This document shows positions 1 to 17,456 of a stretch of DNA of 64,000 bases, piece by piece. The notes under the pieces were generated by a model, which was not told where the DNA came from, searched no databases, and saw only the letters and a program-made list of their open reading frames with translations. The position numbers and the translations under genes were made by a program. The stretch covers positions 12,172,363-12,236,362 of the forward strand of contig NC_064535.1 of NCBI RefSeq assembly GCF_023856365.1. Reading direction: 5' to 3'. This DNA comes from Brienomyrus brachyistius. Its lineage: Eukaryota > Chordata > Actinopteri > Osteoglossiformes > Mormyridae. Each line of letters opens with the position of its first letter. The first letter of the stretch is position 1.

Positions 1-562
1 AGGCATCTTTACCAGCACCAGGTTTCATTGTGCTCCCTTACAGTAGGCTTCATTCTTGTATTTTAGTCTTAAGATGGTCCTGATTTCTGATGGAGATATA
101 CCAGGAAATTGTGTTACCAATGTGTCTGGAAAACAAAATTGTAATTGGTACAGAAGTAATCATCAATGATGCTGAAACAACTCTCAATAAAAGTGAAGGC
201 TTTATAATATGTGATCCAAGGCAAAAGATTTTTTGATGACTAATTGAGGAGTTATCTGAATGAACTGATTCATTTAGAAAAACTATCACTCATAAAATTA
301 CATATCTAACTGGTTTAAATTTAAAATATGTTCAGAATTGTCAAAAATAGTTTCCCATCATTTACATCTATTTATTTAAAAATTTTGCATCATGAGGTTT
401 TCAGAGTCCAAACAGATCAGTTAAGCATGCAGTGTTTCTCTTTATTTTGATCAACAATAAAATAAAACAGGCTTGTGGTAAACATTTATAAGACAATGGG
501 AAGTACATCTTCATAAAGTGTGTACTGAAAAATACAGAAGTTTTCCTTTAACATATTCATAC
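1..562. other. AT-rich intergenic sequence, no gene seen
   Basis: Open frames here are short and show no recognisable domain. No splice-site arrangement pointing to an exon was found. Nothing further can be supported. Confidence 0.5.
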
Positions 563-848
563 TGTCATGCCCAACTCGTACGATCCTCGTGTGTGCCACG
601 CCCCCCTGATTATCCACGTGTGCTTCCCTGATTGTACCCAGCTGTACCCTGTTTGGTCTATTTCAGTCCGTGTCTTACCTCAGTTCCTCGTCTGTCATTG
701 ATGTTAGTCTGTGTCGGATGTATCCTGCACCCCGTATCCGAAATAAATCCCCGTTATTTCCCCGTATTCGACCTGCCTTGCCTGTTTCCTGCCCGCCTGC
801 CTGCCCGAGCAATCCCCCGCTCCCCAGCATTCGCGGCAAATCGTGACA
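563..848. mobile_element. Solo LTR of an LTR retrotransposon
   Basis: A 286-bp unit begins TGTCATGC and ends CGTGACA, the TG...CA termini expected of a long terminal repeat. It is flanked on both sides by the 5-bp duplication CATAC (558-562 and 849-853). An AATAAA-type signal lies inside near 743. No second LTR, primer-binding site or gag/pol-like frame is present in the window, so this is a solo LTR left by recombination between two LTRs. The Ty3/gypsy-like assignment is only an impression from terminal sequence; orientation would be + if the internal AATAAA is the poly(A) signal. A spurious 86-aa frame runs through it. Confidence 0.8.
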
Positions 849-2248
849 CATACATACTGATGAGGCCATTAACCTTTTCTGGTTCCAAATGACTTTCTTT
901 TCTGAAAATGACAACGGGAATATAGCAAAAATGGACATTATTGTTCTTGAAAAACGATCAAACATTCTTTTTTGGAACTCAATCCTCTAGTATGGCTGAT
1001 CTGTCCCAAACACTACAGCATACAATCCTGGGTGAATAGGGAATGATCTGTGATTGCCCCAGTGTCACTTCAATTTGGTATAGTGTCCTGGAAAATTATT
1101 TCTTGACTTGAATCACCTGCATGTTCTTACTCTTTCTGCTGATTTTGATGCCACAGCTGAAGGGTGGACATCACTAAAGGAACTACTGCATAATGGTGAT
1201 GGTGACGCAGAAGGAATCTTAATTGCTTCTACCACTTTTCATGTCTACACCACATTTAGCAATTAAATTAAGACAAAAACACTCCATATACCACCTACCA
1301 TTTGACTGGAAGCTTCAATGAAAAGTACAACAAACCATAAAAGTATCACAACTGCAGTTCATATACCTTTCGATTAGGATGACCACCTGATCCATATTAG
1401 CGGGACACTATGAGCTCAGCACACAGCTCTTTGCTAAAGTATAATCCAGGTCTTTTCATTTTAAACAGTAGTCTGCAAATCCTCTCCTACCTCATAGTAT
1501 CCCCTCTGACGTGGATTAGGTGATCAGCCTACTTTCAATGCTAAAAGTACATCTTCATCAACCATAACCTTCTCTTTTGGAGCCGAATTCACTCAAGAAT
1601 TAGTTCCATCAAAGAAAAACAAACCTCCAAAACGCAGGACCTTCGATGCAACTGTCTTACTTAGTTCTTTGCGGGTAAGGATCTGAACTTACGGAGGAGA
1701 TGTGATTTGTGTAAATTTTCCGTCACCTTTGTCTTTAATAAACACGGTGCTTTCTACTTTGATACAAAATAGTAAATAGCGAATTTGAATCTCTCTATCA
1801 CTTCCATGCTTATCTTCCAGAAGTGATATAACACGAGCAAGCAAACATCAACTTCATTTTCTAAAAGGAAATCAGTTATGCGATTAAAACTCTTCTTGTA
1901 GCTGACTGGTCAATACGTTCGGGGCACGTGTAGTTCAACAGTGACATCTGCACAAATAACTAGTTTTAGCATTTATGTAATTGTTTATCTATTGCATATG
2001 AGTGGTTGTTAATGTATATATTTGACTTTTTTTATTTGTACATTTTCATAATATATTTTAGAGTCATTTGCACGTTTTGTCCAAACTTTTTTTATAATTC
2101 TATAAGTGGCGAAGTATGTACTTTGAATAATTTATTTTGATTTTGATTACTAATAAAATTCCGTTTTAATAAACGATTGACTTGATTTTAATCTCATCTA
2201 CAACCATGTGTTTTAAAGTAAATGCACGTATTTTATTTAACAAAAGCG
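849..2248. other. Intergenic sequence without a recognisable gene
   Basis: AT-rich sequence. Apart from an AATAAA motif near 1737 there is no exon-like frame with convincing splice sites. I see nothing assignable. Confidence 0.45.
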
Positions 2249-2579
2249 AAATATCGCAGTCCCGGGTTTGAGTCTCCGCCTGGGTCCCATGTGTGCGGAG
2301 TTTGCATGTTCTCCCCATGTCGTCGTGGGGTTTCCTCCGGGTACTCCGGTTTCCCCCCACGGTCCAAAAACATGCTGAGGCTAATTGGAGTTGCTAAATT
2401 GCCCGTAGGTGTGCATGTGTGAGTGAGTGGTGTGTGAGTGTGCCCTGCGATGGGCTGGCCCCCCATCCTGGGTTGTTCCCTGCCTCGTGCCCATTGCTTC
2501 CGGGATAGGCTCCGGACCCCCCGCGACCCAATAGGATAAGCGGTTTGGAAAATGGATGGATGGATGGAAATATCGCAGT
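2249..2579 (+). mobile_element. tRNA-derived SINE, 5'-truncated, with 12-bp target duplication
   Basis: The element body spans 2261-2567 and is bounded by the 12-bp direct repeat AAATATCGCAGT at 2249-2260 and 2568-2579, a clear target-site duplication. It starts at the B-box-like part of the tRNA-like head (GGGTTTGAGTC), continues through a central region shared with the copies at 7.6 kb and 21.8 kb, and ends in an (ATGG)n tail typical of elements mobilised by L2-clade LINE machinery. Two ORFs drawn through it are artefacts of this repeat. Confidence 0.82.
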
Positions 2580-3948
2580 ACTGAACTACATAAAATGAAC
2601 CATCACAGCAACAACACAATGATCCAGAAATGTAGTCACTACAAGTCTCTCTCTTCTCACTGATGCAGGCGTGACAATGTTTTTTCTTTATTATCATCCG
2701 CACTAATGCGTTTACAGTAACGCATGTTGTCGGACAGCGTTGAGAATTTCCTCCCATCTCTGGGAAAAAGATTCACAGTAGTGCGGACGAAGAAAATTTT
2801 TGCCTTACGAAACGAAACCGTATTAGTGCGGACGTACCCTCAGGGTTACAGTTAGGGTTAGAGATAGTGAAGAAATATAAAAACACTCAGAGGGAGGTTT
2901 GACACTGGTTAAGATCACGAAACAAAGCTATACATTTCATCATTCAATAACATCGTCCCATAATGTAAATGTTTTTTGCAGATAACTAACCATGCATACA
3001 CATTTCCTGTGTGTTATTCTTCTGCATTATTTTGCAATAAACTTAGTATTTTAATGTTCACATGCATAACATTTTATTTCTGTGGTTTTCAAACTATGGT
3101 ACACTTCCCTGTGTTACGGCAAGGGACAGCAGGCTGACAAATCGCCATGTCTCATTCCCTATCAGGGTGACAGCTTCGCCGTTTCATAATAAAAATCAAT
3201 TAACGCCCCTGTCATTCAAAAGCAGTCCCAGTTCCCGGTTACAGAAGCAAACATTCTTATTTCATAAACTTCCCCACATACTTGTAGTGCCATATAGATA
3301 TGAGTCTGGTCACCTATTATAACAATAACCTTACTGGCATGAGGAGATGGTAGTGGAGATATTCCCTAGGAATTTGCAGTGATGTTTTCATATGCTGTGG
3401 CATATCGTGTTTAAATCATACTGGTCTTCGACCATATATCACATCTTAACAGATGTGATCTAGTGAGACAGCCTGCAAGTTCAGCACTACATTCCCCAGA
3501 AGCCCGTGCGCCCATACGTTACTTCCCGTTGCACCTTGTCTGATCAGGTCTGGTCATGTTGGCATGGTGTAGTGCAGTTAGTTCCTTGGTTTGTTTTATA
3601 GTATTATTATTTATAGGGCATGGACTCTTCCCCTTAGAATACGAATTTTAGTAGAAGTGGGTTTAATTGTATATTTAGTCCGAAACATTGTATCTTGGAC
3701 ATAAGCCTTACTGTGATATCAAGGTTTCTGCCGGTCTTTGATTACTGTTTGTCGCAATCTGCTGGATGCAACCCTTCACAGGCACTGTCATGACCTGAGC
3801 AGCTGCTTTCCGACTGCTGGAGTCCCGTCGGTGCTGAGTGAGTACCTCTTCTTCGGGTATTACACCGAGTAGTAACAGTCTGATCACTGACAGTAGCGAT
3901 TGACCTGAGCGGATAGTATCGTTACGATGAGAAGTGGTCTATTTTTAC

Positions 3949-4447
3949 GCAAAGGATCAGATATAAAATGACATAACCTTATTTTTTAAAATTATACTTG
4001 GATTTGTGATGTGTATACGCATCTTTCTTTAATGCAGTGCTTTGGAAAACATTTATCAAAAATCTACGTATGGTGAGTCTATCGTTACGGAACAACATGA
4101 ATGATGGGATTTGCAGTCTAAAAAGTGAGAATAAATGGCTGTTTCTTTCACCATTTAGCGAATATACGTCTTTCCTAGCCGTTACACCCTTATTCCATTG
4201 TTTTACAGGAATGCAGGCAGTCAAGTCGGTACCAACATGAATGGTATGATTAAAAGAGATATAGAAAATAATCCAGCAGCTTTCTGCAGGCAGTATGAAA
4301 TTACGTCTTCGGGATTGAATTCCGAAACGCAAAGGATCAGATATAAAATGACACAACCTTATTTTTTAAAATTATACTGGGATTTGTGATGTGTATAAGC
4401 ATCTTTCTTTAATGCGGTGCTTTGGAAAACATTTATCAAAATCTACG
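3949..4447 (+). repeat. 121-bp direct repeat, two copies 378 bp apart
   Basis: About 121 bp starting ACGCAAAGGATCAGATATAA at 3949-4069 recurs at 4327-4447, with only a handful of substitutions and one indel. The spacing suggests either a partial tandem duplication of a unit of about 378 bp or the terminal repeats of a small decayed element. No terminal motif settles which. Confidence 0.75.
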
Positions 4448-5284
4448 TTGTGGACCTGGTATACTGTTTTAATATTTTGGTTATGCCATTGTGGTTTAAT
4501 TATGGTTTTATGATAAATGAACGATAAGTCAATCGTTTTAGGTCTCAGAGCCCATTCCGTTAAATCGTAGGTACTCTGATGTACAAATACAGCCATAATT
4601 TATTATAAAGCCAAATATCAGTGAACTATATCATATTCCTTGGAAGGAGAGAGATGAGACTTATTTAAAGTATTGCAAAATTAATATAAATAGTATTAAT
4701 AATCCGGGTAATAAGAAATATAAATATATATAAAAATATTTAATATTATGTCGAAAATAAAAATAGTGAAAAAAGTAGACGGTAGAATAAACGTGTCCAC
4801 TTGATATTGCAGTTTGCCAATATTCATTTCGTATTAACCGCATTTTCTGGCACTGAGATGGGTCCTGTTGTCTTGTAGGCTGTGCACTGAGCCTCATTTT
4901 TTATGAAAATCAGAGGGGAGTGTGGTCAGGATTTTGTGAAGATTAATGCAGAATAGTGATGGCATTAGTACTGTAATGGCTGGATGGGGTGGCCTGTGTG
5001 TTCTGGAGGCTTATCGTGTTAATCCGAAAAAAGCTTTCTGGGTGTTTTCAGGGGGGAAAAAAAACTGCAGGACAGAAAAGTACTTTTTCTAGGGCAGTAA
5101 GGCTGAATGGGTTTGACAGCTATCTGGATCCCAGTATCTGTGTGCAAAGAAAAAATAGATTGTGAGTCTGGAAGCACTCATTGTGGGAAGTAGTCTTCCA
5201 AGTGATCTGCTTGTTGGCTTGTTGTAGGTTACAGTGTGTCTGATAAACTACTCATGTAGAGGTTTCTCCCTCCGTTCCCTGCAG

Positions 5285-5419
5285 TATGATGGAAGATGGG
5301 AAGAAGACCCAGATGGTCTGAGCCCTTCCACTCTTGGTGACGGAACATCCCAAGACAGCTATCTGTATGGTGTCCCCATTTGGAGACCTGGAGCCTCCCC
5401 ATATTTGCTGACCCTGTGA
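5285..5419 (+). other. Candidate terminal coding exon, unrecognised
   Basis: A long pyrimidine-rich tract ending CTGCAG precedes a 45-codon frame that closes with TGA at 5417. The 44 residues are rich in D, G, P and W, unlike repeat-derived frames nearby. I do not recognise the peptide and see no convincing upstream exon of the same phase. It could be the 3' end of a gene to the left of the window, an exon of a non-coding RNA, or chance. Low confidence. Confidence 0.18.
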
Positions 5420-6273
5420 GCTGGATGATAGGCGTGTGTGCTTCCAGCTGGGAGATGAAGAGCAGTGTAGTCTACAATCCCAATAAGGTCTGAGCGGCCT
5501 GCTCCAGATAGGAGAGTCGAGGCCATGTTGGCTAAGATACAGGAGGGCTTAGAAAAAACATTCTTACTTCTCAGTGAACATGGCATATTATTAGGCTGAT
5601 CTTAAGGGTGGTGCCAAGTCTGTTGGCCTAGCAAATATAAAAAAAATAGGAGGGAAAACTAGTTATCTCAGTGTTCAGTATATATCTTGTGGCGTATGGG
5701 ACTGAAACAGCCATCTACAGTGCAGTACTTTGCATGCATCTATATTGTGCCTCCAATTGCCCATCTCTGTGTTTAATCTAACAGGACCCAGGTGTCTTGT
5801 CTCAAGCTTCATATTGCTAATCAGAATCCCCAGCAACATCTAGTAAAGATCCTCCAAAGTTTTTGGGGATCTTATCAAAAAGCTTTTTTTATGCCAAAGG
5901 GATTCAGTCTTTTGGGATGTTGACACAAGTGATGTAGACTTTGTTGGACATCGTATTCTGTTTGAGGTGATTATAGGGAACATGTTTCCTTGCAACCTAA
6001 CAGACTTACAACAAGCAGAGAAGATATACAGAATTGCTTAGCTCAGTTTAATATTCCCTTTCAGGAAATGTTGATTTTTCTCCACCGGCACTGGGTTCTA
6101 GATTACCTTGGCGTGGGGTTTGACACTGCTGTCTTGTAGGTGAGACATTTTGATCATGTTCCTGAGACTGAAGTGCTTTACATGTTGTGATGAAATCTTA
6201 AAGAGAACCACATTCTGCATTTGGTTTGTTTCAGAGGGGAATTCAGCGCTTGACACGGCTATCCTCCAGCACC

Positions 6274-13249
<6,976 letters not shown>

Positions 13250-14229
13250 CCACAGACGCATGCTAAACATGCCCAGCTCTTTGACCCTTCAGAATCGCCT
13301 TTGGGAAGACGGCAGTAACTGCAGAGCCTGTACTGCCTTGCCTCACCAGTTGGGGCACCAGTGGGCCTCCATTCAAGAATGGGGCATTCCTTGCGCATCT
13401 AAATGCGTAGCACTGTAAACGTTGACCACACATCTCCTTCCTTTGCTGGAGGCCTGACGGGGAGCTTCATGCTGCTGAATTCCCAAGAGGCTTTGCCAAA
13501 GAGTGGGTAAGAGCTTCCTAGTCATCAGGAAGAAGAGGCTGAGTAACTGTTTACTGTGGTGCGTTGGCACCTTGTACTGGCACACTAAAGGATCACATGC
13601 AGGAATATGAGGAGCACTGTTCTCTTCACTGGTTATTTGTACTCGATCTGTATTTGATCCAATTAAATGTGTTTTTCCATAATTTTTAATCACACTGTTA
13701 TATTTTTTGTTTTTGTACTGCACAGTCCCATATGTAGGGATTAAACAGCATCAAAGTGTCTTCAGAAAGGACAGATATTAAAGATATTAAAGGGGTCAAG
13801 GAATCTGATCTGCTATGTTAGCAGAAGCAGATCAGCCTCCTATTGAAACACCTTTATCATTTGCAGGGAGGTTTTGCTGCATTTGTAAAAAATATTAAAG
13901 TAATTGATGGAAACTGGAGGATTATTTGAAATGGTAGCTAGTCTGTAGACAGCCAGCCCCTCAAATGGCACCTATGCTGCTGGATAAGCTGCATTATGGG
14001 TATCATATCCTCTTTTATCACAGCTTTGGTATTCTCCAGTTTGGATTGAAATGTAGCCTTTCTGACAGTGCAAGACTGAATACAGCGTCAACTGAACTAC
14101 CACCTTCCCCGGGCAAGCATTCCAATATTAATGTGGGATCAGAACTTTTCCAGCTGTTGTTTACATGTCTATGATTATGAATTTGCTGAATCCGTGTTTT
14201 GTGTGGATAGACCAGCAGAGGGCAATGTA
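13250..14229. other. zdhhc16 3' flank
   Basis: The likely 3' untranslated region of zdhhc16 continues from the TGA at 13247; an ATTAAA variant poly(A) signal at 13662 is the best visible candidate. No further coding exon is seen. In particular nothing resembling MMS19, the human neighbour, is present. Confidence 0.4.
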
Positions 14230-15830
14230 TACACTCCTATGACACTTATGCAACACTTCAGCATGTACAGGAGTTTGACAGTGAAACTCCTGGTTTTAGA
14301 CTATAATGATTTATTAGTATGGTGTTGGGCCTGCTCCTGTACTGCATCAGTTCATTCTGAGAATGAGAGATTGAAGTCCTGCACAGCCTCCAGAGGGATT
14401 TTGAGCCGTTCCTCTTGCAGAACAGTAACCAGGTTACTGTGTGATGCTGGTGGAGGAAAATGTTTCCTCCAAAACACCTCAAAGTGGCTCTGGTGACTGC
14501 AGACTGTGGGAGATGCTCAACTTCACTTTCATCAAACTACTGCCACCAGCCTTCCTGATTGTATTGGTGCATTATCATTTTGATACCGGGCACCACCTTC
14601 AGGGTACAATGTTTGAACCACTGGGTGAACATGGTCCTCCAGAATGATTCAGTAGTCCTTGGCTTGACGCACTGATCTAGAACAAATAGTGGGTCTAGGG
14701 CAGTGTATTTCAACCTTTTTTGAGCCAAGGCACATTTCTTACATTGAAAAAATCCCACGGCACACCACCAACCAAAAATGTTACATAATGACACTCTGTA
14801 GCCTAGTAATGAGAAAATAGCCTCTCAGTTTATTTATACTCTCAGTGTGAAACCTGAGCCTGTTTGGATAAACACAAAGCTGATATTCTGGCAGGAATAG
14901 AAGACGGAGCCACAATTCTCTTCCTCAACAGCTCTCAGTCTCTCTCTCTTTTTAGTTTTTTATATGAGTCAGGCTTGAAAAACTCAGCTCACACAGATAT
15001 GTTGTGGAAAATGGGAGCACAATGATCCCCCGCCTATTGCAGGGGGTTACTGTAATGTTGAAATAGCTTTACATAATTATTCCAATGTCATATTATTTGC
15101 AAATAATAATTATTAAAGTTTTTTAGACCAATTAAGTGAAATTGGATAAATTCCCACGGTACTCCTTACAATCTCTCACGGCACACTAGTGTGCTGCGGC
15201 ACGGTAGTTGAAAATCACTGGTCTAGGGAATACCATGGTATTACAGCGCATATCATCACCCTGTGCTGCACCCCGGGTATGCAACAGTCTGAGTGGTAAG
15301 CCTCTGTGGGGCTTTTCCACTGCGTCTGCCAGGTGTACAAAAGACGGTGAAGGTGGATTCATCAGAGAACAATACATGTTTCACATTGTCCACAGTCCAA
15401 GATGGCACTGCTGGTACCATAGAAACCGACGTTTGGCACTGGCATGAGTGACCAGGTTTGGCTATAGCCTGGGGATGAATACTGACCCTGTGGAGCTCCC
15501 AACAAACAATTTTGGTGGAAACGGGAGTTGAGGTGCACATTTAATTCTGGAACGAGTTGGGCAGCTGTTGTTTTATGTTTTGGATACAATCCAGGGTAGT
15601 ACCTGGACGTCCCTTTCAGACCGCTTCCACTTGCATCCAGTTACTCCTGTTGGATGTGGTCCATCCTTCCTGGTGGTATGCCGACATTACCCTGGTTACC
15701 ATGGCTCTTGATATACCACAAAGATACACCACTTGATATACCTGGTCGCAGATGCGTACCAACAATTTGTCCCCTTTTGTCCTATTTGAACTCTGATACA
15801 TCTCCCAAATGTTATGCGGATTGCAATATT
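14230..15830 (-). mobile_element. Degenerate Tc1-like transposon, split by a hAT-type element
   Basis: Minus-strand fragments in several frames read as a Tc1-type transposase. They include an N-terminal helix-turn-helix-like part ending YHQEG around 15.65-15.80 kb, a middle part with the SDEST motif around 15.3-15.5 kb, and poorer C-terminal pieces at 14.26-14.69 kb. Multiple frameshifts and stops make it non-coding. The run is interrupted at 14701-15220 by an insertion carrying its own target duplication. It is older than the element in zdhhc16 intron 7. Confidence 0.65.
14693..15228. mobile_element. Non-autonomous hAT-type element with 8-bp target duplication
   Basis: A 520-bp unit (14701-15220) has inverted ends CAGTGTATTTCAAC and, reverse complemented, CAGTGATTTTCAAC. 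It is flanked by the 8-bp duplication GTCTAGGG (14693-14700 and 15221-15228). The 8-bp duplication and CAGTG ends are hAT hallmarks. It has no transposase frame, so it was mobilised in trans. It interrupts the Tc1-like relic, giving relative ages. Confidence 0.88.
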
Positions 15831-16640
15831 TTATGTACGGCTGTGCTACTGCTCTGCTAATTCAACCTTGAGACTCTGCTCTTACAGATGGAATGTGTGA
15901 TCAGTGAAGACTGGACACCAGGCCGCTCATACATAGGCGTTAACATTATTTTGGCTAGTGTTTGTTTCATTGTCCAACTCCTGTATATCCAGACATGGTT
16001 GATCAGTAATAACATTCTATACAAGTCAATGGGCTAAAATTCATTCTTCGTTTACATGCGGCGCAGGAAATCTCAAAGTTGGACATGAGCACATTTGTCA
16101 GGTTTTTGGAGGAATGGTTTCAGCATATCTCTTGTATGATTAACACACCTCCATGCATGGGACAGGTCATATAATGTAAGTCCTTAAAGTCAAATTGAAT
16201 TAATAGGTCTGTTAATGGTTTATAGTATAAAAACAAATGAAGTTGTGTTTGTGCATGCCTGCGTGCGTCATTCAAACGTGCACAGTATTATGTAACAAAG
16301 CCTGTCAGCCTTAGATCACACTGAAATGAGCAGTACAACAACGCGTTTTTTTTGCCTGATATCTCATAACATGCCTTATTTTCTGAAGTATTATTTACGA
16401 CACAATTACATGTAAATAATTATACAGAATATCCATGTGATGCTCTATAATCTCCACCCTAAATGGTTTATATTATTCTTCCTGAGCAAATGCAAGTGGA
16501 ACACTATTTTGCCGTTAATCTACCGAAAACCTGGCCAGAGGTGCCCTTTTTAAAACAATTCACCATTTGTGGTTCTAAATGCAAACTGAGCCTGAAACCC
16601 TCCAGTATTGTGCAACGGGTTACCCCGTAGTTGTTATTGC
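15831..16640. other. Intergenic sequence upstream of ubtd1
   Basis: AT-rich with no exon-like frame or recognisable repeat. Nothing is supported here. Confidence 0.45.
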
Positions 16641-17456
16641 GCCAAAGTGACACTGACCTGTGCTAAACGTGCCCCCTATGACGTGCGTAATTGTGTCGGT
16701 GATCCGTAGTCAACACCTTGACTGGTGTTGCGCATGCGCGTTTCAAAGCCCCCCCCCCATCCCACCAGGAAGGAAAAGGAACGGGAGCCTGGATGGAGAG
16801 AAGCAGGGAAAGAGTGAAAATCCCACAAAAGCTGGACTTCTACGCTCGTCCAGGTACATATTGCATTTTGCGGGCAATAACATGAAATAGGCTGCCTGCC
16901 GGCGAGCCGTATGTGGGTCTCCGGGAAGGTGAACTTTTCCAGCTAACCTACCTTTTTGGGAATTAAGGTAGATCCTCGAGAAAGCTGTCAGGGCGAAAGT
17001 TAGGTTGACGATGCTGATAAGCTGTGTAATGCACGTTAGCTTTGCCCCCTACGCAGCGCTATGCACCCCCGCACATCTCTGCAGATGTGACCGCAGGCTG
17101 GTGTACAGCGCGCGCGCGACCTGACAGCTGCGGCTGTGTTCGCGCTGTGTGCATAAGTAAAATAAGTACATCATCCCGGAGTGTAGTAATTAGCTAGCAA
17201 GCAGATTATTAGCCACCAACACGAAGCCGCTTCGCTGGTCTTTTGTTTAGCAAAAAAGTCGGCCAAGAAAGAATCTTGTGCTGGTAATAAGTGGCTTTAT
17301 TATCTGCTGGTATGACGGCTGCAGGTATAAGTAGTTCAGTGTCACTTTGCGCGATTCATTACCGTATTTTAAGATCTGGCTGATTGATCACCCGAAATAG
17401 GTATGGCTTTCATGGCTGATTGAGATGCTGATTGGGATCCACCTCATCTGACAACC
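16640..17456 (+). promoter_or_regulatory. ubtd1 promoter and 5' leader region
   Basis: Base composition switches from AT-rich to GC/CpG-rich between about 16.64 and 17.14 kb (GCGCATGCGC near 16731, GCGCGCGCGACC near 17108), as expected of a CpG-type vertebrate promoter. A possible untranslated first exon ends at 16853 with the donor GTACAT. The translation start is at 17457. Transcription start and exon border are inferred from composition only. Confidence 0.5.

Larger units (their letters stand above)
2580..6230. other. Intergenic region upstream of zdhhc16
   Basis: Mostly AT-rich unique or decayed repeat sequence. It holds a 121-bp direct repeat (listed separately), one candidate exon at 5285 (listed separately), and a possible zdhhc16 5' leader. 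A donor-like GTGAGA follows 6139, and a pyrimidine-rich acceptor ending in CAG lies at about 6232-6234, just ahead of the zdhhc16 start codon. No other gene is supported. Confidence 0.45.

Noticed and set aside
632..965. Short frames on both strands
   Set aside because: They lie within or across the border of the solo LTR.
2222..2757. 174-aa and smaller frames
   Set aside because: They are translations of the SINE at 2261-2567 and its flanks.
2839..2866. TTAGGG-like sequence suggesting an interstitial telomere
   Set aside because: Only isolated GGGTTA/TTAGGG words, with no tandem array.
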